Shown piece after piece: positions 12,501 through 25,222 of a DNA stretch of 64,000 nucleotides. Position numbers and translations under genes: made by a program. The notes under the pieces were generated by a model. It did no database searches. It was given only the letters and a program-made list of their open reading frames with translations, and was not told the DNA's origin. Numbering within the stretch: the first letter of the stretch is position 1; every line of letters starts with the position of its first letter. Where the stretch lies: contig NC_092560.1 in the NCBI RefSeq assembly GCF_037038585.1, forward strand, positions 85,607,549 through 85,671,548, read 5' to 3'. This DNA comes from Patagioenas fasciata. Taxonomy: Eukaryota > Chordata > Aves > Columbiformes > Columbidae.

Positions 12501-15500
12501 GTTGAATACCTGGGGATGTGTTCAACAGCCTTTGTTTAGTCTCTGGCAGATAGTTCCTGAGGTTTTTTAGTTACCGTGACAAGGTCAGTGGGGTGTTAAC
12601 ATAGTGTTTGTTTGGATCTTTTTCCCAGTGTTATGTAGTCAAAGTTGGATGTATTGGGTCATGCATTAGTTTCAAGATCTCTATCTTCACTACACATTAA
12701 TCTCTGCTATCCTTGGGTTTTACGTTTCCGTATTTGCCAGATGATGGTGATTGGTGGTGTACGCAGGACCTTGCCGTGTGTGTTTTCACGGCTGGCTGTG
12801 CAGAGCGTAGCCGTGTGTTGTGAAGCGTGGCACGGTGCTCCTCAGGCATTGTGCTTGTGTAATCCTGACGTGCAGGAAGAGTGAAAGCCCCTGATGTGTC
12901 TGCAGTGCAGTGACCTCAGGGGCTGTATTGAAGGGCTATCAGAGGTGTTATTTGTGTTTCACTTCAAATTTAACTTCCATTTGTTTGCTTTTTCTTTTTC
13001 TAGAAAAACAATCCTGGAGTGATTGTTGTAGGCAACAATGGGAAACTTCAGTATGATCATCAGAAGTAAGTGTGTTTTCAATATTATTGGTGAATGTTTT
13101 CTTTTGAATGATGAAATGTTACATGAAGCCCTTTGAGAAACATTATAAAAGTTTCTTTCATAGGAAACTTTGTTTCCTTTTCAATGGAGGTTTTTAAAAT
13201 TTGTTAAAATGCTGGTTTGGCAGCACCCAGATTGGCAACTGGTGGCTGTTTAAATGGCACGTGCCCTTTGGGGTGGGTGAAGTCCGATAATGGAGGTACC
13301 GACTTCTACCTCTTCGTGGCTTGTGGGTTCCTTCCACACACAGCTAGTAACTGACAGAGGTGATTAACTGAAAGCTAATTGCCAATTACTCAAGTTAATA
13401 GGTTTAATTTTGGCTTCTGATTGTTTATTGCCAACAGCACAACTGACATTTTTGGGTTCTCTGAGAGGAAGCTGTCTGGCTGGGCTGGTACAGTGCAGAA
13501 TATAGCTTATCTCTATCGCGGTTCGCAGCTGCGGGAATGTATCTTAACAACAGATTCTCCATTACTGTGTTCTGTGTATTGTGTCCTATGTAAAGCATCT
13601 GGTGCTGTTGATCCCAGAGTTCAGAGAAGCTCATTGCAGTTGTGGGACAGCTTTTGAAAAACTCACCTATTGAAAAAGCTGTCAGGATGTTGCTCAGTGA
13701 TACATGGATGCCTTCTTGTCGTAGCTGATAAACCATAACATACGGTTTTATGTGATTGTCTTCTTGCATAGCGATGGTTCCACGCAAGCGCTGGCATCGT
13801 GTCAGAGGGACTTCCGTAACAAGCCCTATCCTGTTCGAGTAAAGATAACTTACTATCAGAAAACATTGACTGTAAGTACTCTGAAATAATGTAATTACTG
13901 ATGTTTCTCAGCTTTTTTGAGTATGAGATTGTTGCAAGTATTTGCAAACCCCAAGACCCCGTATGCTAATTCCAATATTCTCGAAGGTGTTGAGCTGTTG
14001 TTTTGTAGTGACAGGTTCTCTAAAAGTAAACGTGAGTGCACCTTGTACCCTGATGTAGCGCTGAAAGCCCCCTCTCCGCCCTGCCTGTCCCTCCGTCCCA
14101 GCTCCGGCTGTGGGGCCCGTTTCACCCGGTCTCGCTGATACCAGTGGTGCCGTAGCTCTGGGAGTGGACCGGTGCTTCCAGTTTGTTTCTCACCTGGTGT
14201 GTGTTTGTGCACAAGCGTTTCAGGTGTGCTCCTGAACCTCAGTGTGATGCTCCCACAGCAGCCTTGGGCAGTGCCGCACCACCATGGGGTTGCCTTCATC
14301 TCTCCTGATGGTATCCCTTTCCCCACAGGTTCCTGTCCACACTCTCGTTTGTCTTGCTGCTTCTTTAAACCGAAATTAATACATTTATATATACATATAT
14401 GAATTTTAATGTGGTATGTCCTCTTAGTTAATGAATAGGAAATGTCAAATTTTGTTCATGCTGAACTTTGATTCACATGTCTTTTTCCTTTTTAAAATAG
14501 AAAGCTTATGCATTTTCTTTGTAAAAAGTGTATTTCAGAAAAGAAATAATTTTTGGTTTCTAATATCTGCTGCCAAGTTACTTGATAAGTTGCATTTGTG
14601 ACTGTGAACTGACAAAGCAATTAATACAAATAGATTTGTAGGATAGAAATTATAAGTGTTTATCCTTTTAGGTATTGATTAACAATGGCTTTACTCCGGA
14701 TAAAGAGGACTACGAGTTTTGTGCAAAAGTGGAAGAAATGGTGTTGCCATCACAAGGCTATTTTGGAATATCTGCAGCAACAGGGGGACTTGCAGGTAGC
14801 AAATGTTACAATGGTGACAAATGGCGTGCAGGCTGGCAGGCCTTGCGAGAGAGGTGTCCTGGCTGCTACTGTTGACCCATACACTGATTTTTGATCACGA
14901 TGCTGTAATTAGTTGTCTCCCATTCCCAAATTACTGATGTGCTTAGGCCTTTTCCTGGCTGGAGCAGAAGGCCTTTGGGTTTGTCCTGGCAGACATCGTG
15001 CGGTCTCGTTCCTCCTGGGGGTACTCTGGGAGGGTCCCGTTGCCGCAGGTCCCGTGCAAGCATGGGGTGGCTGGTGAGGTGCTGGGCTTTGTGACGCGTG
15101 GGAGCAGCGATTAACAGTCGTTTTGCATTCTGTTTGTTGAATACAGATGATCACGATGTCCTGTCCTTTCTGACCTTCCAGTTGACTGAGCCTGGGAAGG
15201 AAGCAGTAAGCATCTTTATACGTAATTAGTAAAATACATTATCATTTCCTCTAAAGTCATACTCATCATCCCTGTTTGAGGATTTTGGCATGTAGCTGTG
15301 CTGTTGTCTGTTTTATACTAACACTGTAATGTTTCAGTAATATTTTAATTAACATTTTCAAGACCAGAATTCTTCAAGCAACACTGAATCAACAAAAATA
15401 ATGATGCTAAAACAAAACCTGCAGAGAAAACAAACTAAAAAGTGTACTTTGCTTGGAAAGTGGCCAAATAATCTATTCTTGATCTCAGCTTTCCATACCC

Positions 15501-18500
15501 CTAAACACTTCTGTACTGCTAAAGGGCATCTGTCCCTATAAATCTTGATTTCTTTGTAATCGCAGAAAGTATCAGGAAAAAGCGATGGGTTTCCATAGGA
15601 GTGTCTGGTTCCTCACTTCAACTTCGTATATTAATGTGCTGCATTAACTGTGTTATGTCTTCAAATCTGAAATCTGACCAGCCTTGCTGGAGAATAAATT
15701 AAATAGGAGTGGTGGAGAACATGAAAAAATCTCTTCCCCCCTTTGATAATGTTTTAAAGCCAACACCAGATGCAGAGATTCCCCAGAAAGACAAGGAGAA
15801 GTATCAAGAAGAGTTTGAACAGTTTCAACAAGAATTGGATAAGAAGAAAGAAGAATTTCAAAAGGAACATCCTGATGTGCAAGGACAGCCAGGCAAGTTG
15901 TTTCTGTGTGGCGGCTTTCTGCTGGGCTGGTGTGTGCTTCATGGTGTGGGGGTGTGTTTTCTTTGTTGTTTCTGTGTGTTGTCGAGGACAGAAATCGTGT
16001 GGAACTGCTGCCCGATGCTCCGTCTGGTCTTACTGGGCTGCTGCTGATGTTATTTACTTGATTTAAGGGTTTTGGTTATTTGTTTGCAAAGTGTTTTCTG
16101 AAATACGAAGTCACTTTTGTTGTGCCTGAATCGAGAACAAAACAAACGAATGGAAACGAATGGCAGCCATGAGAATCTGTATGGAACAGCAGGAGAGGAG
16201 GTCGTGCCTCCCTCCCTAAAGTGATGGTTAGGGAAGCACGGCCTTGGTTATTTGGCGGTGTATTTGAAAGATGATCTTTTTGGTCTGTTTCTGCACATAC
16301 ATAACATGCTCTTTTTCCACCTTGTTCTATGGATGGTTGTTGAAGATGGGCTGGTGGACACGCTGGAACATGTACCTGCTCGGAGAAGTGTTCTAATGCT
16401 TGCCTGACACTGGGCACGGACTGAGTTCTAGCAGCCGCAGTACCGGCTGGCCTTTGGGGTTGGTCTTTGGGCTGGCTAGTAACAAATTTATGGCTTGATG
16501 TTCTTGGAACCCGTGGCCTTCATTTTTACATTTTTAGCTGCTGATACGAAATGTAGGTTTGGCACGTAAGCCAGAATTGCTGTTTCTGCTATTGGTACCG
16601 CGCGTCTGCAGTTCGCAGCAGGTACTTGTTTGAAGGTATTTCAGACTGAACTGTGTTTTTTGCACTGCCTTCAAATTATATTTAATTGAGGAAAATTATA
16701 GTACTGACTCTTGCCCACTTTTTTGAGGTTTTTAACTGAAGTCCGCTGTGTTCTGCTTTGGAACATGGTGGGGGTTTTGTTTGTTTGCTTGTGTTGTTTT
16801 TTTAGTGGGTTTATTTGTTTCTGTGGGGGTTGTTTGTTTGTTTGTTTTTATTGTTATTTTTCTTAGGGCTGGGCAAAAAAAGAGTTGCTGGTTGACAATA
16901 TAGCGGAAGCCAGTCTGTTTCCTGCTCTCGTGGAGTGAACGAGCTGTGTCTGAATGCACACAGATTGGGAATGTACTTCAGGCATCTCAACCTGAAATTT
17001 CAGGTTGTGATCTTTTTTGCATGGTGATAAGTGATGACTGTTCTGAAAATCCTACACCATTTGAACTCCACCCGTGTTTTTGAACAGCCTTCCATTGATC
17101 AGAACTGATCTGTTTGGACAGAGTCTTCTGGACTTTTCTCTTCCTGCTGTTCCTGAAGCTGCGGGAGAGCTCCCTCAATGTACAGTCAGCTCTCTGCTTC
17201 GAGCCACTTTTTAAAGCTTACTTTTGCTGAAAAGTCACTGTCACTTAATACCTGCAAATCTCTTCCGGAGGAGGGTCGGTAACACAGCGCTGGCTTATGC
17301 AGGGATAGCTGCCTTCTGGTGATAACATACCTCGTTTCCATTTTGCATTGTGTGTTACCGGAGTACTGGGACTGGAGCTCCAAGGTGGAGCCCGGGTTTG
17401 GATGTGGTGGTTTGGACCACGTTCGGGTGAACTTTGCCATGGCCTTGGCGATGGGTAAACACCAAATACATGAAATTACGGGGGGAAAAAAGTGTATCTG
17501 TGTGGAAACTTCAAGGGTGCAAGAAAAATGGTGTAATTATATAATACAACTAATGAGGTATGTGTATATATAAGAACTGCCTGTGCTTTTTTCTTACCAG
17601 CGGATGATCTTTTTGAAACTGTAAGTGATCGTGAACTGCGGCAAATCTTTGAGGGGCAGAATCGGATTCATCTTGAAATCAAACAGCTTAATAGGCAGTT
17701 GGACATGATTCTGGACGAGCAGAGGAGATACGTGTCTGCGCTCACAGAGGAGATCGCTAAGAGAGGAGCTGCCTTGCCGGGCCACCCAGGACAGGTAAGT
17801 TACAGAGACCCCGTGGTGACTGATGGCCTGATTTCAGCAGCTGATCAATCGCTTTTCCCAAGGTGTGCTGGTATTTCCTCCTCACTACTTCCCCCGTCCC
17901 CTCCAGGTTTCCCAGCAAGACATGGAGACGGTTGTGAGGACTCAAGAAGAGGTCGTTAGACAAGTGAATGAAATAAGGTAAATGCTTTCTAAGTATTAAG
18001 GCTGTGGTTTTTTTCCACTTTTAAAATCCTATTTATTATTTTAGTAGGAGAATATTGACAAACCTGAAGTTTCTCCGTCAGTTCCGTACTGATGGCTCTC
18101 TCCATACATTCAGTTTCTGTAATAAAGTTCCTGTCCCTAGGGTGGCTAAGCCACCTAGTTTGCCTTTTTATTCCTTTTCTTTTTTTAAATAATGAGATTC
18201 CACTTCAACAGGTGGGTCCGGTCCTTCTGAAAACAATTCATTTCTGCTAACGTGATAACCCGCTACCGCATGGAAACTTGTCGCTCTGATTTTGGAGTAT
18301 TTGTAACAATGTGGGCATACATGCCTTTGGTTTATGTCTAGTGACCCTGAAAAAAAACAGGTGGAGTATCTGTCATTACACTCAGTCTACTCCTGATAGA
18401 AAGATTGCATGAGTTCTTCATGTAATATTATTAATAAAATCTGTAGTATTATATTTATATAATATTAGATCTATTTTAGGGAGTTTTTTAGTGTAAACAA

Positions 18501-21500
18501 CCTGTTAAGGCATGTAAATAATTCTGCGAATTAGTTCTGTACAAATGAAAGTGTCTGTGCGTGTAATAAGAGTTGTTGAGATTTATTGCTAATTTAAGTA
18601 GTTCACTTCTTTCTTCAATATAGACATATGTTTTGTCTTGGAGGTTTTTTGCCTGGTTTTGCTAGGACTGCCTAAAGCTCGTATGTTGATTATTGCTCCA
18701 TAGTGCTGTACTAGTGTTACTCATTTGCATATAACAAAAACTGTACACAGTGCTATGTGAAGTCTCTCAGAATTTCAGTGTGTACAAGTCTTTTTTTTGT
18801 TGTTTTTTCATTTCCATTGTAAAGTACTGTTTGTTTTCTAATCGGTAGGAGCAGGGCTTGAGCGCCTTGCTTCCTGATGGGTTAAAACAGGGGCCAGAGC
18901 TGGAAGGTATTTGATGTCCTGTCATGGCCTGAACCTCATGTCCCGGGCTGTGGTGTGCAGAGCAGGTCGGGGTCCAGGGACACGGTTCCCCCTCTGTGCA
19001 GCACTGGTGACACCACGTCTGGAGCCCTGTGTCCCGTCCTGGGCTCCCCAGTGCCGCAGGGACAGGGATGTACTGGAGGGAGATGAGTGCGGGATTGTGA
19101 AAATGGTTAAAGGGTGGAGAATTTGCTGTAGGAGGAGAGGCTGAGGGAGCTGGGATCACGCAGGTATAAATACCTGATTTTGGAGGTGGTGAGGGTGCTA
19201 GAGACAGACTCTTGTTACCAGTACGCAGGGACAGAATGGAGGGCAATGGATGTCCAGTTAAATACAGGAATTTCTATGTAGACATGTGAAGAGAAGCTTG
19301 TGAGGGTCCTTGAACGCTGCAGTAGGTTGTTTGCCCAGGAAGGTTTTGCAGCCTTGGAGACACTGCAAACCCAACTGTGACTGAAGACTCTGTGGTTTGT
19401 TGGGTGCCAAGACGTTGTCATACGGCACTCGAGGGGAGATGAGGAAAAAGAAAGGGGGGAATGCACTGTGCACTCACACTGCATAGTGAAGACAGGTGTG
19501 TTGGGTTTCTTCATGTGCCGATGTGTTGTGTAGATCATTTCAGTGACCTTGGATTCGTGTAGGTCAGTGGAACCGGGGCTGTTGGGTGGCCTGTCCTGTG
19601 GTCAGAGGCCTGTGCTGCTGGGCTTCCTCGGGACACCTGTGTGTCTGCAGACTCTTGCAGGTTCCCAAGTGATTAAAGGTTTGCTTTTGAAGTTGCAGTT
19701 TTTAAAATCGATTGGGTGGTAGCCGTACCTTTTCAAAGTACGATACCAAATGAAGTAAGAATCTTACCTTGAAGGTGCTGCAGTGCTGAAATGGGTTTGA
19801 GAAGTTCCTGCATTTGATAGGGATGTCGCTGTGCTGCTCCTAAGACGTTTTCCAGTTGCTGGCTTTAGCAGGAATGGCTTAACGCTGGTTTAACCGTTCA
19901 TTCCTTATCTTGGGTTTAGAAAAAGGTGAAAACCAATTCCTACAGTTGTGGCTTTTCCTGTATTAGTTCAAGGGCAGCTCTTGCGGTTTATCTAAGTAGG
20001 TCAGTTTTTTGTAGAATGAAGATTAGTGCTTCCATTTTTGCACTTGTTCTGCTACAAAAGCTTTTATGTTAATATTCTTGACAAATCTTTATACCTTACA
20101 AGCAAATTAGATTTTCTTGTTAATGTTGCCAGTCTGCCCCTTTAGTGACTATTTATTAGGTATGAGTTTGCGTAACATTGTCTTAGTATTTATCTTAGAT
20201 TAAATAGATGTTTTATTTATAGATAGAAATGAACAGCCCGCTGTTGCGTTGCTTGTCATCCCGGAGGAAAAGGACTTACTAAGTAATTTTCTTGTCAAGA
20301 TTTGTGGATTTCTTAATCATCTGATTACAGGAGAATCTTGTGTTCATACAATAGAAACTCTCAGCACAGTATTGTTCATGCACAAGTAAACGTAAATTAA
20401 ATTTGCTACAGACCGTATCCACTTAGGGAAGTTCTTCGCTCGTAGCAAGCAGGGGTCGGTCTGGGGAAGGCGGGCGGGCGGATTTCGGGTAATTCCACAG
20501 GGATGGGGGGATTAGGAAGGAGAGGAACAACACGAGCGTCGCGTTTGTGTCCCAGCGCTGGGAATAGTGAGGCCAGATGAACATGGTGGATGTGGGTACG
20601 CAGAATTGCTGTCAACGTTGATTGGGCGCTGGGCATGGTGGTGGTTGCTTGTGTTATTTAAGAAAAGTGTTCTAAAATAGGCTATTACAACCCTAATTCA
20701 ATTATCTTAGTTAGTATTGGTCTATTTACTTTAACCTATACAATGACAATACAGAAATATAAAATAACTTCTGGGTAACATATATGCTAATTTGTTAGGA
20801 CAGTTGAAGGGTTTTTGGCATTCGTTTTGTATCAGTTCCAAGCCACCAATGTAGAATGAAAGGAGGTGAGAGCTGCTTGGATTAGTTTTGTTGGCCGTGC
20901 CTTAGAGAAGCACCGCTGGTTTTGGTAACCCCTCCTGATGACCGTTGCAGTATTCAGAAAAGCCTGTGAGGTAAACGCGAGGAGTTCTGTCGAGATGTGG
21001 GAACAGGCTTTTGCAAAGGTGACGGGAAAGGGCAAATTCTTGGAGCTTTTGGTTATTGAAAGTGAGACGTTGGTGCATTTGTTTAAGTGAGAAGCGTGCA
21101 GGACGCTGGTAGTCGTGTGTGTTAAATTGGTTTGTGTGCTAAAGGGCTATTTTTAAGAAGAACTGGTAGTGTATAAAAATATACTGTTAATTCAGCATTT
21201 AGTAGGGACCATAATTACTAGATGCCTCTGTTAAAGTGGCGTCTGCAATGTGAAATGACCATGTAGGTTGGTTCGGCGTGTGGCTTTGCCGTAGCGCGCG
21301 GCTGCTCCAGGTGGTTGGACGCGCTGCGCAGGTCTCGCAGCGGGGCAGGGGCGGCTGTGGCAGCGTCGCTGCGCTCGCGGGTTGTGCTGGCGGAGCGCCG
21401 GCCCGCGGCCTCCGAGCAGGTGCGAACCGAACCTGGCCGGTTTCTGTCCTCCCATTTGTGTTTGGTTGTGGCTTTGGGGTGCAATTTTTTTTGTTTGTTT

Positions 21501-24500
21501 TGCTTGGTTGTGGTTTGTTGTTGTTGTTGATTTTTAATTGTATTTTTAGTTCTGTGTTTTTTTAAATTTTAATGGTATGAACAGCAATTGATGCAAAGCT
21601 GAGAGATGGGCATCATCTTTATATGAAGATTATTTGTAAATATTTAAGTTTTGATGCTTAACTTGCCATTTTCACAGTGAATATGAGCTGTTTAAAAACC
21701 AGCAATGTGAGTTTGTATGACACCTGCAGACACGGTTGTTTTTGCTAGCGGGTGACCCAGTGAGCAGTGTCCAAGCCGTTTTTCTCTGGTGTGAAGGCTG
21801 AGGTGGGAGGTGTTGGGGCTGGGGTGGGACGGCGTTGGGCTCGGGCCGGCCCATGGGCACCGAACTAAGCTCTTGTCTGAACAAAATGTGAAGTTTTAAG
21901 TAAATTAAAGAGAAATCCAAAGACATATATTTGATTGTTTATTCTATTAATAATGAAGAGATTACCATTCACATGATAAATATTTCAGCCGTAGAATAAT
22001 CCTCTTTGGAACTGAAAAGAGACATCACAGTAGGGGAAAATTATATAAACATATTGATTAGAGATTAAGTATTTTTCCCTCATTGACTGATTTACCTCAA
22101 ACAAAATTAGTTGTGGAACCTCAACTTTTTTACGGATTTAATTTGATTTGTTGTAGAAGCAAAATGAATTCACATGAAGACAATATTATGACAACGCATA
22201 CGGGAAATGAGTTTCTCCTATAAATGATAATCGTGAAACATGGATGTATCTAAATCTTTCCTTATCCCTAAAGCCTCATCTTTATTTTCATTTCTTACAT
22301 GACTGCTTTTATTTATTTATTTCTCAAACAGCTTTCGGGTTTCTTCAAAGATTGCGTTAAACTCTGCTTATCCTAAAGCTTCGGCGAGAGCCTCGATAAA
22401 ACGCTTGTCTTTGCGGAGCAGACGTCTGGCGGCGGCGCGTTGGCCAGCCCCGTTCTCAGCCCGCCTTCCGGAGGGGGTGCGCTGCACAGATCGACGCTTC
22501 TGCAGGATTAAACGCTTCTAAACCATAGTTTGATTGAGGAATTATTTCTCAATAGGGCATTCTTGGAAGCTAGGAAAAATGTTTTCTGCCTTTTCTGTGT
22601 ATTTCAAACTAACTTTAGTGGCCTCAGAGGTGTCTGGGATTGCTGTTTGGAAAAGCTTTTCTGTGCTGAAGGGTGTTCTGGTCTTGCCTGGTTTCAGAAG
22701 CTCCGTGGCTGATACGCTGAGGCTGGTGAGCGGAGCTCAGCACCCTGGCTCTGCGGCAGCGGTCTACGAGACAGCCCAGCACTTCAGTGACCTCAAGGAA
22801 CACCTTCACGGCGTGAAGAGGGACATCGAGCACTTGGTGCAACGAAACGTGGTAAATCACGTGCTGCCGCTGTAAAGCGTGACCGTAACACTTCTTTATT
22901 TGGCTGTTGCTGAAATGCTGGGATGAGCCAGCGTGCAGTTTATGGAGCAATTAATCCTTCATTAAGCTGCTTCACTAAAACTGCACTGCCTTGACCTAAC
23001 TGCATGATCTGTGTCTTGATGAGAAGTTTTGCACAAAGAGCATGATTTTTTGGTCTAATTTCCAGTGGAAACAAGGTCAAGCAATTAGGTTTTCTGGGTG
23101 CTTTTCTCCTGTCTGCACCACTGCTCAGCAGCTCTGTACAGAGGAGATTCTCTTGCTTCTGCACGCAAGGGAGAGCTTTAACCAGGGGAAGCTCAGGCAG
23201 GCTCTGCTTAAGGCCTTAGTGTGGAACATGGCAGTGTTCATGCTGAGGAGCACCTTAGTCTAGCATAGGCAACAATTAAGCTGAATTAGCTTATGATGCC
23301 ATATGAAGTTATTGATTTCTGGGTCAATTTACCAAAGCTTTATTCTTTCCCCTGTAGCCCTCAAACGAACACCAGTCAGTTTATCTGGGAAACATAAAAG
23401 GGAAAATGCCATGGGGAGTAAGATGATGATTTTTCAGAGTAGTGTCATTTCTGTCTGTTTCCTGCTTGTTCCAGTTTTTAGACCATGTCCCGAAGCCCTT
23501 GTTTTGTTCCGTACACGTAACAGCTGTTTGATGGCATGTCTTGTATGCTTTTTTCTCAGATATTTTTTTTGCTTCTTTTTTTAGCCATCTAGTGAGAAAT
23601 CAAAGTGTCCGGACTTGCCACCGTTTCCATCGTGCTTATCTACAGTGCACTTCTTCATATTCGTAGCAGTGCAAACAGTGTTATTCATTGGTTATATCAT
23701 GTATAGGTAAGTATGTTTGTTTAAAGACAACAGTGTGAATGATTTTAAACCTCTGACCAGAAATGCAATTGCAGTGGTATGATTATCTTAATCTTCTTTG
23801 ACACACACAGTCGTTCGGATTGGAAGAGACCTCGGGAGGTCTCTGGTTCAACCTTCTGCTTAGAGCAGAGCTGGCAGTGAGTTCTGCCCCCGTTGTTTGG
23901 TGTTCAGGCTGGTCAGAGCCTCCAAGAATGGAAAATTTACCACTGCTGTGGACCCTATTGGAAATGTTTAATTATCATAATGTTTTTTATTCTCCTCCCA
24001 CCCCGATGGTCTGTGTGGCGGGAACCTGCCCTGTGTGACTTTGACTGCTGTGTCTCTGTTGTGATGTAAAGCAGCTGTCCCCGTCTCCTCAGCAACACCT
24101 TGTGTGCATCACACAGCTGCTGTGGAGCCCTCGGGCCTTTGTCCCCCGTGAACAAGCCAGTCCCCTCTGCTCTCCCGAAGCACGTACTGCAGCTCTTGAG
24201 CACCATCCTGGGGTCTTCTGCTGGACTTAGTGAAGTTTATTAATATCTCAACAAAATCTGATGCGATTTGATGCTTTTAAAAAAATTGTTGTTTCTGCAA
24301 CATGTACCTACAAGCTACTTATTTCACCTTGCAGATTTCTCAGTGAGCTTTATTCACAAAGCACACCCCTTCATCTCTCTCCTACATACGACATTGACAC
24401 TCTCTGGAAGCTTTTCCCCCCTAAACTAACTGGGATGTTTTCTCTGTTCTCTGTGTCTCACACACATGACTCAGGACAAGGAATAGGGACTGAAATAGCT

Positions 24501-25222
24501 GCATTGCCCTTCAAAGGGCAAACGCTGCTTGCTACCTCTATGGAGGAATAACTAGTATCAATATAAGACAAATGCTGCTGATAGCACTGACTTTTTTGTG
24601 GGTCTCCTCCTCGGAAGAGCGGAGGGAGCGCGTTCCTTATGCAAGTCGCTTTATGCCATCAGCTGCAGAGGCTGTTTCCAAGGCAAATGAGGAGCTGGTC
24701 CCTTCCAGCTGTTTTCGGTGCCCTTGTAACTCCAGTGCCTGTGCGTGGTTGTTCCGGAGTGTCTGGATCCACCAAGAGAAATACTAATGTGTTCTGTGCC
24801 GGGGAAAAGGAAATCCCGTGTCAAGTAAATTCTTCCTCTGCGTGGTTGCGTGTCTCCTCTGCTATGATGGTCTGAAGGCCAATCAGATTCTGGGAAGCTT
24901 TAGAATATTTTAGCTGAAGTGTTTCACAAATGAGTTTGTGAGTTCTTTCACAGTTCCTGGCTTCTGATGCAGAATTGGAACCATAGGGGTGTTACCAGTG
25001 TCTGTGTAAACAGAAAAAATATATCCTGTTCTCGTGATACGATGTATGTTTGATTTTCCTAAGCCTCTGCCGACAGGGAATGAAATCTTTTAACCCCAAA
25101 TACATGCAGTATTTATTTGTTTAAACCAATTAGGTATTTTTGTGCTGTAAGTTCTTAATGAATTCTCTTCTGCTTTTTCTTCCAGGAGCCAACAAGAAGC
25201 AGCAGCCAAAAAGTTCTTTTGA
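8976..25222 (+). CDS. LMAN1: LMAN1 / ERGIC-53, ER-to-Golgi mannose-binding cargo receptor (13 exons)
   Basis: Exons: 8976-9192, 10392-10546, 10633-10740, 13004-13065, 13772-13871, 14672-14795, 15147-15205, 15760-15892, 17601-17794, 17907-17977, 22698-22851, 23585-23706, 25186-25222. They join in frame to 511 aa (human 510). The protein is the type I membrane lectin that, with MCFD2, carries glycoproteins such as clotting factors V and VIII from ER to ERGIC. It has a signal peptide (about 1-30), an L-type lectin domain (about 40-270) with the Ca/sugar segment FFDSFDNDGKKNNPG, a coiled-coil stalk with EEFEQFQQELDKKKEEF, two juxtamembrane cysteines (SEKSKCPDLPPFPSC), one TM helix (about 481-499) and the C-terminal KKFF ER-exit/retrieval signal. 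The start is the first ATG in the CpG island and opens the signal peptide. All introns are GT-AG except intron 8, which begins GC (15893). Confidence 0.98.
18950..19400 (+). mobile_element. CR1 LINE fragment in LMAN1 intron 10
   Basis: The sequence follows the 3' part of avian CR1: a 'CTGGGCTCCCCAGT' segment, then 'GGAGAGGCTGAGGGAGCTGG', 'GTATAAATACCTGA', and a piece resembling 'AGGTTGTTTGCCCAGGAAGG' ahead of 'CTTGGAGACACT'. It is 5' truncated and diverged, with no coding capacity, and the terminal ATTCTATGATTCT repeats are missing. Edges are approximate. Confidence 0.8.
21270..21425. other. Small CpG-dense patch inside LMAN1 intron 10
   Basis: About 150 bases with many CG dinucleotides lie in AT-rich intron sequence. 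No splice-bounded exon or conserved peptide is visible. It could be an intronic regulatory element or a degenerate GC-rich insertion. Confidence 0.35.
23811..24220 (-). mobile_element. CR1 LINE fragment in LMAN1 intron 12
   Basis: Read on the + strand, this begins TCGGATTGGAAGAGACCTC, the reverse complement of a CR1 3' end (the usual form is TTGGAAGGGACCT). It then follows the antisense CR1 order: 'GGTTCAACCTTCTGCTTAGA', 'CCTCCAAGAATGGA', and at the far end a segment like 'AACAAGCCAGTCCCCTCTGC'. It is truncated and diverged. Edges are approximate. Confidence 0.8.
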
